Part shown: piece by piece, positions 7,544-15,170 of the stretch
How positions within the stretch are numbered: position 1 is the stretch's first letter
Layout: the number at the start of each line of letters is the position of its first letter
Assembly: GCA_964538085.1 (NCBI GenBank)
Contig: CAZIDF010000005.1
Span: 172,105 to 236,104, forward strand
Source of the DNA: G020348385 sp964538085
GTDB taxonomy: Bacteria > Acidobacteriota > Aminicenantia > Aminicenantales > Aminicenantaceae
Direction of reading: 5' to 3'
Length of the DNA: 64,000 bases
Position numbers and translations under genes: made by a program
Notes under the pieces: model-generated
What the model saw: only the letters and a program-made list of their open reading frames with translations
What the model was told of the DNA's origin: nothing
Databases searched by the model: none

Positions 7544-9316
7544 TTACTGCTCTAATATTTTCTTTTTCAGATGCCTGAGTGGCAGGGCTCCATAACTGAG
7601 AAGTTTGGACATGAATTCTTTCTCGTTGAATGCATCCCCTTTGAGTTGCTTATACTCGTTTTGCATGTCCAAAATTTCTTGCATGCCCACATAGGCATAG
7701 GTTGCATCGCCAGGAAGGAGCAGAATCCGTTTCCATTTTCTCTCCGCTTCAGCTTCAGTCTGGAATCCAACCCTGACCATGTAGTTTATGGCATTCTCTT
7801 TGGTCCAGTTGCTCTCGTGGACCTGGATTTCTGCGATAAAATCCGTGATGACCCTGAGCTTCATCTTGAGCTGGTGGAGTCGGAGATTGAGGTCATAGTT
7901 TCCAAAACCATGGAATATCAACATCTCTTCGAAGGGAATGGACCAACCTTTTAACAGCGGCAAACTGGGATAGAGGTTTCTCAATAAGGAGGAATTTTTT
8001 CTGGCATAAAATGATGGAACAAATGTTCCGGGATAGATTTTCCGGACCGCATAAAACGGGAGCAAAAAATTGTTATATTCTTCGAGGAACGATGTGGTTT
8101 GATCCACATCCCAATCATCGGGAATTGGAGCGATCTGACATGTGTAGGCGCTCGATGTTTCATAAGCTCCAGGAGAGACGAGCCTGGTCCACGTGATCCC
8201 TTGATAAGCTTCTGGCATAGGTTCGATGGTGAGATTATTTTCGGGTAAATCGACGAGCTGTTTCTCCACGAGAAAGTTTTTGATTTCCTCGACCGATGAT
8301 GTGAGCTTGTCCATGAATTCATCCTTGGACACATGGTTTTGCCTTGCCTTTTCCAGAACGCCTTGAATGATTATCCGTCTCATTTCGTCCTCTCCCCTTT
8401 GAGCTGCGAGTTGCTGCATATCGACTTCTGGATACATCAATCTGTACAATGGGAGGCAGACCATGGACATCTCGACTTTTGTGATGTTGTTAATGTCGGC
8501 TGTCGCTCTCTCTGCCAGCTCCTGGACAGGAATATTATTCTGGAGTGTTAATCGCAAGAGCCTGGCATGGGCTTCTCCCAGTCTGAAATTTCCTGTTGAT
8601 TTGGGCAGAAGCTCGTTGCTCAGATAGTTTTGGTAGTCTTCCAGAGCCGGGATGACTTTTCCCAGCTCTGCGAGAAGTTTGGTTCTCTGCTCCTCGGGGA
8701 CTTGTGAGATCAGGGTGGGAAGTTCGGTTCTGTAAATCTCGAAAATGGCAGGGAATTGCTTGATAGCCGTTTCGGCGGAGATTTGTGTGGGGGTTTTCAA
8801 GCTATCCTTAGCTTGTTTGATAAGCTTAGGAAGGTTTTTGAGCCGTTCTGTCGCGTTTTTGGCTCGGGCATCTAGAGGGGCATACTCTTTTTCCAATAAA
8901 GGTCTTACGCAATTGATGAATATGGAGTTATAAAAAATGGGGTCGTATTCCCAAGGAATAAGCTGTTCGTGCTTCAGCTTTTCAAGGTCAAGGGCATCCA
9001 TCAAAATTTCGTGATCGATCTGGACCTCAGGACTCATTTTGGTCCTGTCCACTTTGGTCACGAGATCCTGGTTGAACTTATCCAATTCTTCCATTCGTTT
9101 TTCGAGATTTTTTTCTGTGAAATCTTCCAGTTTGTTGTCATACTTGTGGAAGCCGGCCATTGTGCCAGCTGTCGGCTGGAACTTCCAAATGGCGTCTAAA
9201 AATTCTTCCGTCAGTTTTTGAAACTTTCCATCCTCTTCATTTTGCTGGGACAGAAGCAGACCTGTATTGAACAGGACGAAGACGATGATGAAGACAGAGG
9301 TGATGAATTTCCTCAT
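7544..9316 (-). CDS. Secreted DUF885 protein, zinc ligands lost (probable pseudoenzyme)
   Basis: Protein of 590 residues with a signal peptide (about 1-24) and a perfect AGGAGG before the ATG. The whole length follows the DUF885 fold; the C-terminal part from about 450 on, including the segment around LHQLKMKLRVITD and GDATYAYVGMQEI, aligns well from memory with the usual metallopeptidase-like members. In those the metal site is HExxPGH plus a downstream Glu in EGW. Here the equivalents are RKIYPGT (425-431) and KGWSIP (456-461), so both His and the Glu are gone while the frame around them is kept. It is probably not a zinc peptidase. It sits alone between fabH and tatD. Confidence 0.85.
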   Translation of the reverse strand: MRKFITSVFIIVFVLFNTGLLLSQQNEEDGKFQKLTEEFLDAIWKFQPTAGTMAGFHKYDNKLEDFTEKNLEKRMEELDKFNQDLVTKVDRTKMSPEVQIDHEILMDALDLEKLKHEQLIPWEYDPIFYNSIFINCVRPLLEKEYAPLDARAKNATERLKNLPKLIKQAKDSLKTPTQISAETAIKQFPAIFEIYRTELPTLISQVPEEQRTKLLAELGKVIPALEDYQNYLSNELLPKSTGNFRLGEAHARLLRLTLQNNIPVQELAERATADINNITKVEMSMVCLPLYRLMYPEVDMQQLAAQRGEDEMRRIIIQGVLEKARQNHVSKDEFMDKLTSSVEEIKNFLVEKQLVDLPENNLTIEPMPEAYQGITWTRLVSPGAYETSSAYTCQIAPIPDDWDVDQTTSFLEEYNNFLLPFYAVRKIYPGTFVPSFYARKNSSLLRNLYPSLPLLKGWSIPFEEMLIFHGFGNYDLNLRLHQLKMKLRVITDFIAEIQVHESNWTKENAINYMVRVGFQTEAEAERKWKRILLLPGDATYAYVGMQEILDMQNEYKQLKGDAFNEKEFMSKLLSYGALPLRHLKKKILEQ

Positions 9317-9355
9317 TGGGTCCTCCTGTGTGCAGGCGTTTTTGTGTTCATCTAT

Positions 9356-9369
9356 ACCTAAGTTTAGGT
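9356..9369. promoter_or_regulatory. 14-bp palindrome upstream of the DUF885 gene
   Basis: ACCTAAGTTTAGGT is a 6-bp inverted repeat with a 2-base centre, 40 bases before the start of the minus-strand DUF885 gene. It could be an operator; no regulator is visible nearby. Confidence 0.3.
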
Positions 9370-9439
9370 TGAAAATATAAAGTGCAATCCTATCATAAAT
9401 TCTTCCCTAAAAGCAATCTATCCAAGTCGAAATACATGG

Positions 9440-10438
9440 CTACCATCTGATGGCCGCAGAGGCCCATGTGTATCCTGACCCGAATGCTGTCAACATGATC
9501 ATATCACCCGGTTTGATTCTTCCTTGTTCGAGAGCCTCATCCAATGCAATCGGGATAGAGGCAGCTGTTGTGTTTCCGTAGCGTTCTATGTTCCTGATGA
9601 CCTTTTCGACGGGAATCTTCAAATTCCTCGCCACCATCTGGCTGATCCTATCGTTCGCTTGATGGGGGATCAGATGATCTACTTCTTCGATGGTCATATT
9701 ATTTTGATCTAATGCAGCACGCACAGCTTCCGGCATTTTGACTATAGCTGTTTTGAAAACATTCCGCCCGTTCATGGTGGGAAATAGCTTTTTATCTGTT
9801 ATCATGTCCATTGAAAAGCAGGGATGATCCTTGCAGCTTGGCCTTTGCATCCACAGATCCTCGATATAATTTCCATCCGAAAATAGATGGGTGGAGAGAA
9901 TGCCTCGATCTTCATCGGAGTTGCCTGGTTCGATGATCACCGCTGCCCCTCCGTCTCCAAACAGCACAGCCAAATCTCTTCCGTCATCGGAATAATCCAG
10001 GTTGGCCGATTGCTTTTCTGCTGCCACAAGGAGAATTTTCTTATAGGTTCCCGTCCTGATGAATTGGTCTGCAACAGAGAGGGCGTAGATGAAACCGCTG
10101 CATTGGTTTCGGACATCGAGAGCGCCGATATTTTTGAGTCCGAGTTTCGCTTGAATGAGAACACCTATACCTGGAAAGTAGTGGTCTGGAGATAGAGTTG
10201 CCGCGATGATGAAATCTATTTCAGATTTGTCGATTTGGGCGTCTTCAATGGCTTTCAATGCTGCTTTATAACCAAGATCAGAACTTCCGATGCCAGGTTC
10301 AGCATAGTGTCGTTCTTTGATCCCGGAGCGCTGTTGGATCCATTTGTCCGAAGTGTTCATTTCCTTTTCAAGATCGAAATTCGTGATGAGCTTTGGAGGG
10401 ATATATCGGCCAGTCCCGGAGATTATAGATCTATTCAT
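9440..10438 (-). CDS. fabH: 3-oxoacyl-[acyl-carrier-protein] synthase III
   Basis: Protein of 332 residues, the usual length. The catalytic triad is complete: Cys113 in NQCSGF, His259 in PHQAN and Asn289 in YGNTTAAS. The C-terminal GSGYTWAS loop is also typical. FabH condenses acyl-CoA with malonyl-ACP to start fatty acid synthesis; close paralogues make specialised beta-keto products, and the QCSGF form (not ACAGF) leaves that possibility open. No other fab gene adjoins it here. GGAG precedes the ATG. Divergent from the DsbD-N-like gene. Confidence 0.9.
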   Translation of the reverse strand: MNRSIISGTGRYIPPKLITNFDLEKEMNTSDKWIQQRSGIKERHYAEPGIGSSDLGYKAALKAIEDAQIDKSEIDFIIAATLSPDHYFPGIGVLIQAKLGLKNIGALDVRNQCSGFIYALSVADQFIRTGTYKKILLVAAEKQSANLDYSDDGRDLAVLFGDGGAAVIIEPGNSDEDRGILSTHLFSDGNYIEDLWMQRPSCKDHPCFSMDMITDKKLFPTMNGRNVFKTAIVKMPEAVRAALDQNNMTIEEVDHLIPHQANDRISQMVARNLKIPVEKVIRNIERYGNTTAASIPIALDEALEQGRIKPGDMIMLTAFGSGYTWASAAIRW

Positions 10439-10559
10439 AATTTTGACTCCGCAAATATAATATACTCTATAGAAAGGGAAAAATAAAGCTTAGAAGACCT
10501 TGACTCTGGAAGATTGAGGGGGTACCATTTTATTCGCTAGCTTTGTTCCAGGAGAGTGT

Positions 10560-11057
10560 ATGAGAAAAACCGCTGTCGGGCTAATGATTATCGTGCTGTT
10601 CTTCTCGGGGGGAATGGCGCAAGAGGAAGCGGATTGTTTAAAAGTCAATGCATCGATAAGCCCGAGATACCTTTCAAGAGGACAAGAAGGAAAAGTCGTT
10701 CTAAAAGTAAAATTAGCCGAAGGGATCACGATCAATCCCTTGCCGTCGTTTATTATCGAATGCGATACATCCTATGAGCTTATTTTCCCCAAAAATTTTT
10801 TCACGGCTTCCGATCTAGAGATCGAAATAAAAGAGGAGAATGGGGATGAGTATTTGTATCTCGATAAGGCCATCGAAATTCCTTTCACCGTTAGCTTGGA
10901 AGCGAAAAGAGGGAACCACTCGGTTTCTGGAAGGATAAAATATTTCGCTTTCTCCGAAAAAGATGGGTGGTGCCTCAAGAGCACATCGAAATTTTCGGCC
11001 TCATTCTATACGCGAAGCACCATGGTGAAGAAAGATAGCTTTCAGAGCCAGCCCTGA
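10560..11057 (+). CDS. Secreted protein resembling the N-terminal domain of DsbD
   Basis: Protein of 165 residues with a signal peptide ending near MAQEEA (about residue 20) and AGGAGAG before the ATG. The rest is predicted beta-rich, with a Gly-Glu-Val-Val-Leu-Lys-Val strand, and ends in a segment (GRIKYFAFSEKDGWCLKSTSKF) that resembles the end of the DsbD alpha domain, where a Cys-containing strand carries the exchanging thiols. Here only one Cys is left in that segment. This assignment is tentative; the protein may be a lineage-specific immunoglobulin-like domain. It overlaps the convergent epimerase gene by 16 bases. Confidence 0.5.
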   Translation: MRKTAVGLMIIVLFFSGGMAQEEADCLKVNASISPRYLSRGQEGKVVLKVKLAEGITINPLPSFIIECDTSYELIFPKNFFTASDLEIEIKEENGDEYLYLDKAIEIPFTVSLEAKRGNHSVSGRIKYFAFSEKDGWCLKSTSKFSASFYTRSTMVKKDSFQSQP

Positions 11058-12016
11058 TCGACATACCACTTCAAGGTTTCTTGCAGCCCTTCTTTGAGGC
11101 TATAACGGGGAGAAAAGGACAGGAGTTTTTCTGCCTTCGTCGTATCGGTGAGCCAGCTCTTTTGCATGATAAGTTTGAGTTTGTCCCTATTAAGATTGCT
11201 GGGTTTTTTCGTTATCACTGCCGCCCATTCTAAAACCAAGGCTATCATTCTCAAAAGAAATGGAGGTAATCTGATCGTCAATAGCTTTTTCCCCACAACT
11301 TCTCCTGAGATTTTTCCGAATTCATCCCATGTGACGTGGTGAGGATCAGCGATATTGATGATTTCCCCTGATTCGATATCCTTTTGGATACAAAGATCGA
11401 TGGCGTTGATAAGGTCCTTGATGTAGCACAAGTCATACCAACTCTCCCGCGACGCATGGGATACAAAGATCCCTTTTTTGACTGATTTGAAGTGGGGGAG
11501 GAAATCTTCATCTCTGGGACCATAAACAGCTCCCGCCCTGATGATGACAATCGGGAAGTTCTTTTTGAATTCGAGGGCTTCTCTTTCACCGAGGAGTTTG
11601 CTTTTGCCATAGGCAGAAACAGGATGGGATTCATCGTCTTCCTTCACAGGATTTCCATCCAGAGACGGGCCGGCAGCGGCCGTGCTACTGAGAAAAAAGA
11701 CCTTTTTTGGTACGATGTTCTGAGCACGCAATGTCTGAAAAAGACTTGCTGTCCCATGTTGGTTTACTGTATAATAATCTGCTAATTTATGAGCTTTGGT
11801 TATGCCTGCAATGTGGAAAACGTAGTCGATGTTAGAAGGAAGAGATGGCATTGAAAAAAGATCTCCTTTCAGAAAGTGGATATCCATGCCATTCAGCCAT
11901 TTGAGGTCGCTTAAATCCCGAACCAGTGCGAATATTTCTGCGTTTTTTTCATCTAACAAGTGATTGACAAGATGGCTTCCGATGAATCCGGTCCCACCGG
12001 TGACCAAAGCTTTCAT
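11042..12016 (-). CDS. NAD(P)-dependent epimerase/dehydratase (extended SDR)
   Basis: Protein of 324 residues from ATG 12016, where the Rossmann motif begins at once (MKALVTGGTGFIGSHL); a GTG at 12067 would add 17 residues without clear support. The SDR catalytic pair YxxxK is SAYGKSK, preceded by the FLSSTAAAG serine strand. A hydrophobic stretch near 245-270 resembles the 3-beta-hydroxysteroid dehydrogenase-like branch. It is divergent from the serine-palmitoyltransferase-like gene with 115 bases between. In Caulobacter an enzyme annotated this way (CerR) acts in bacterial ceramide synthesis, so a role in sphingolipid reduction is possible but unproven. Confidence 0.82.
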   Translation of the reverse strand: MKALVTGGTGFIGSHLVNHLLDEKNAEIFALVRDLSDLKWLNGMDIHFLKGDLFSMPSLPSNIDYVFHIAGITKAHKLADYYTVNQHGTASLFQTLRAQNIVPKKVFFLSSTAAAGPSLDGNPVKEDDESHPVSAYGKSKLLGEREALEFKKNFPIVIIRAGAVYGPRDEDFLPHFKSVKKGIFVSHASRESWYDLCYIKDLINAIDLCIQKDIESGEIINIADPHHVTWDEFGKISGEVVGKKLLTIRLPPFLLRMIALVLEWAAVITKKPSNLNRDKLKLIMQKSWLTDTTKAEKLLSFSPRYSLKEGLQETLKWYVDQGWL

Positions 12017-12131
12017 AGGAAAGATTGTATGAAAAATGCTGTGGGGCGTCAAACTTATTTCTTTCACCGGAATGGCTATCGGCTGGTAACGAATAACGGT
12101 TCGCCTTCATTATATAGACGAGGAGGAAACT

Positions 12132-13316
12132 TTGGGAATTTTTGATAAAAGTTATGAATTTACCAGGGCCGATGAAGCCATTGCGATGGGCATATATCCG
12201 TACTTTACGCCGATACAGGAAGTCTATGGCAATAAGGTCAAAGTGGATGGGAAAGAAATAATCATGATTGGGTCAAATAACTACCTTGGCCTGCTAGACC
12301 ATCCCCAGGTGAAGAAGGCTGCAAAAGATGCTGTCGATAAGTATGGAGTTGCGACATGCGGTTCAAGATTCCTTAACGGCACTCTCGATATTCATGTGGA
12401 GTTGGAAAAAAAACTGGCCCAGTTCATGAAAAAAGAAGCGGCCCTTACCTTCAGTACGGGCTTCCAAACGAATCAAGGCATCATTTCCACGCTCATATGC
12501 AAAGGAGATGCTGTCATCACAGATAAGATGATTCATGCCAGCATCATAGATGCCTGCCGACTTTCATACGGGGATGTGTACAAATACAAACACAACGATA
12601 TGACTGATTTGGAAAATAAGCTTTCATCGATCGGAGGTGAGGTCAGCAAGTTGATCGTTGTGGACGGCGTATTCAGCATGGAAGGAGACCTAGCCAACCT
12701 GCCGGATATCGTCACGTTGGCAAAAAAATACAATGCGAAAATCATGGTCGATGATGCTCATGGTATAGGAGTGATGGGAAAGAATGGACGCGGAACAGCG
12801 GAACATTTTGGAGTGGAGGACGAGATCGACATTATCATGGGCACTTTCAGCAAATCTTTTGCCTCTCTTGGAGGTATGGTCCTCGGAGACAAAAGAGTGA
12901 TTTTTTACATAAAGCATTTTGCCAGATCATTGATTTTCAGTGCCAGTATCACGCCTGCTTCGGTCGCAACAGTTTTAGCTACGCTTGAAATTATCCAGAA
13001 AGAGCCCGAACGCAGAGAACGGTTATGGAAAATCACCAAAAAGATGAAATCCGGTTTTGAGGCCATGGGCTATGACACTGGACCTACAGAAAGCCCTATC
13101 ATCCCTGTTTACTTACGGAGCGATGAACTTGCTTTCATGTTATGGAATCTATTGAGGGAGAACGGTATTTTCGCGAACCCTGTTGTTTATCCAGCTGTTC
13201 CACAAGGAGAAGCTTTGATCAGAACGAGCTATTCCGCTAGCCACTCTGATGAAGAACTCGATACAGTCCTTGGAGTTTTTGAGAATTGCGGAAAGCAACT
13301 CGGTATCCTCCGGTGA
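12132..13316 (+). CDS. Alpha-oxoamine synthase, serine palmitoyltransferase-like
   Basis: Protein of 394 residues. TTG 12132 is the start because AGGAGG (12121-12126) lies five bases upstream. The PLP fold-type I features are clear: His134 in MIHASI that stacks on PLP, Asp207-Asp208-x-His210 in VDDAHGIG, and Lys241 in GTFSKSF. The N-terminal GIYPYF and the GSRFLNGTLDIH segment (77-88) match bacterial serine palmitoyltransferases better than BioF or Kbl. The reaction would be L-serine plus an acyl thioester to 3-ketosphinganine. No biotin or threonine-degradation gene is adjacent. The divergent SDR may catalyse a following reduction. Kbl or CqsA-like activity remains an alternative. Confidence 0.8.
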   Translation: MGIFDKSYEFTRADEAIAMGIYPYFTPIQEVYGNKVKVDGKEIIMIGSNNYLGLLDHPQVKKAAKDAVDKYGVATCGSRFLNGTLDIHVELEKKLAQFMKKEAALTFSTGFQTNQGIISTLICKGDAVITDKMIHASIIDACRLSYGDVYKYKHNDMTDLENKLSSIGGEVSKLIVVDGVFSMEGDLANLPDIVTLAKKYNAKIMVDDAHGIGVMGKNGRGTAEHFGVEDEIDIIMGTFSKSFASLGGMVLGDKRVIFYIKHFARSLIFSASITPASVATVLATLEIIQKEPERRERLWKITKKMKSGFEAMGYDTGPTESPIIPVYLRSDELAFMLWNLLRENGIFANPVVYPAVPQGEALIRTSYSASHSDEELDTVLGVFENCGKQLGILR

Positions 13317-13329
13317 TACATGGCATCCT

Positions 13330-15138
13330 ATGATGATAAATAAACTCAAAATATTTCTATCTATGATCCTGTTTGTGTGTGGATTTGGATGGTCTGAAAA
13401 TTTTTCTGTATCTGTTCTTCCGGTGAACCAGATCGAAGTCGGCATGAAAGGAAAAGGAAAAACTTTCCTCCAGGGTGACCAGTTTGAAGAATTCGAGGTT
13501 GAAATTCTCGGCGTGATGCACAATTGGCAACCCAAAAGGAATTTGATTTTGGCCAAACTCCACAGCGATGTGTTGGACAGGGCTGGTGTGGTAGAGGGGA
13601 TGAGCGGTAGTCCTGTTTATATCGATGGCAAACTCATCGGAGCTGTTTCATACTCTCTGGGAGCTTTTGCCAAGGAAGCGATTGCCGGGATCACTCCGAT
13701 CGAAGAGATGATGGCTATTCCCGACAGAACAAGCCCTGAATCGAGCTATGCGCCAAGAATGCAGATGAGAAATTTTATAACCTCTGAAGATTTTCAAGAA
13801 TTGAGCAAGGCTTATTATCCCTCACAAGCTTCGAGCGTTGAAGGGCATTTGGTCAAACCTTTGAGCATTCCCCTGTTATTCAGCGGATTTTCATCCCATG
13901 TCTTCGATGAAGCCAAGCCTTTTTTCTCCCGTTTGGGATTTTCGCCGATTCAGTCCGGATCCTCAGGTCAGATTCAGCCAAAAATTTCTCCTGCTGAAAT
14001 GAGCCTTCAGGCTGGAGAACCGGTTGCAGTCCAGCTAATAAAGGGAGACATGGACATGGCTGCTGTGGGAACGGTAACCCATGTTGAAGGCAACAAAGTT
14101 TTGGCGTTCGGACACCCGTTTTATAATTTGGGCGCCGTTGATTTTGCCATGACCAAAGCCAAAATATTTGCTGTTCTTCCAAGTCTCGAGCGTTCGTTCG
14201 TGCTATCGGCCAGCGACAGAACAGTGGGACGTTTCGTGCAAGACAGAAATTCAGGTGTGTTCGGCGAGCTCGGAAAATTGCCCCGATACATCCCGATCAA
14301 TGCCAATCTTCTGACTGCCGATGGCGAGACGAAAGAGTTTAAGGTGCAAATCGCCGATGATAAACTGTTCACTCCGCTTTTAGTGAATTTAGTGGTGTCA
14401 AGCCTTGTCTTATCTGAAGAAAGAAATTTTGGGGATCTATCTCTTGAATTGAAAGGGACCATTTATCTCGATGACGCTCCTCCGGTCCAGTTGCAGGATC
14501 TCTTTTCCGGGAACCTCGATATGGCAGCCACCGATCTATCTGGCATTGTAGCCGCGGTGGTTTATTATCTGAGCAACAATGAATTCAAAGAGTTGGGCAT
14601 TCATCGGATCGACCTCAATATCGGTATCGCGGAGGAATTGAGGTTTGCCACTCTCGAGAAGATTTGGCTGGGAAAGTATGAAGCAAAACCTGGCGAGATC
14701 ATTCCCATGAAGGTCTATTACAGGAATTTTCGAGGGGAAACCATTGTCGACGAGCTTTCCCTCCCTGCACCGAACCTGCCTCCTGGTTCGGAATTCAGTC
14801 TTGTGGTAGGGGATGCGGCATCTATACAGAGTATCGAGGTCAGTCAATACAGGACATCAGGTTTTGTCCCCCGGAGTTTGGTTCAGTTGATCAGGTTATT
14901 GAATAGCTTGAGGAAGCGAAACTATATTTATTTCAAAATTATTGCCGCTAAACCAGGGCTCTTTTTAAGAGGCGAGGAGTTGCCGAATTTGCCTCCCACG
15001 ATGAAATCCATGTTTTCATCTCCACGGGCAGCTTCAACACCACCTGTCGAGATCACGCGATCGACACTGGGCGAGTACCGGCATGGCATCCCCTATGTTT
15101 TTAGTGGCTTGGCCGTGATTCCGCTTAAGATAAAGTAA
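13330..15138 (+). CDS. SpoIVB-type peptidase S55 domain protein, secreted
   Basis: Protein of about 602 residues from ATG 13330; a further upstream reading runs into the preceding gene. A signal peptide (about 1-22) is followed by the S55 domain: EVGMKGKGKT, EFEVEILGV, then EGMSGSPVYIDGKLIGAVSY (about residues 89-108) with the presumed nucleophile Ser in GMSGSP, and AIAGITPIEEM. A second conserved block (NKVLAFGHPFYNLGAVDFAMTKA, LPSLERSF, DRNSGVFGELG) is typical of long non-sporulation S55 proteins. The rest is beta-rich. There is no sporulation context; in this diderm it probably works in the periplasm. It is 32 bases before the beta-propeller gene. Confidence 0.82.
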   Translation: MMINKLKIFLSMILFVCGFGWSENFSVSVLPVNQIEVGMKGKGKTFLQGDQFEEFEVEILGVMHNWQPKRNLILAKLHSDVLDRAGVVEGMSGSPVYIDGKLIGAVSYSLGAFAKEAIAGITPIEEMMAIPDRTSPESSYAPRMQMRNFITSEDFQELSKAYYPSQASSVEGHLVKPLSIPLLFSGFSSHVFDEAKPFFSRLGFSPIQSGSSGQIQPKISPAEMSLQAGEPVAVQLIKGDMDMAAVGTVTHVEGNKVLAFGHPFYNLGAVDFAMTKAKIFAVLPSLERSFVLSASDRTVGRFVQDRNSGVFGELGKLPRYIPINANLLTADGETKEFKVQIADDKLFTPLLVNLVVSSLVLSEERNFGDLSLELKGTIYLDDAPPVQLQDLFSGNLDMAATDLSGIVAAVVYYLSNNEFKELGIHRIDLNIGIAEELRFATLEKIWLGKYEAKPGEIIPMKVYYRNFRGETIVDELSLPAPNLPPGSEFSLVVGDAASIQSIEVSQYRTSGFVPRSLVQLIRLLNSLRKRNYIYFKIIAAKPGLFLRGEELPNLPPTMKSMFSSPRAASTPPVEITRSTLGEYRHGIPYVFSGLAVIPLKIK

Positions 15139-15170
15139 AATGAGGCCGACTCTGAATAACTGGAGATGAA

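Noticed and set aside
12017..12067. GTG start for the epimerase adding 17 residues
   Set aside because: Rossmann-fold SDRs begin right at the glycine-rich strand, which follows ATG 12016; the extension has no conserved content.
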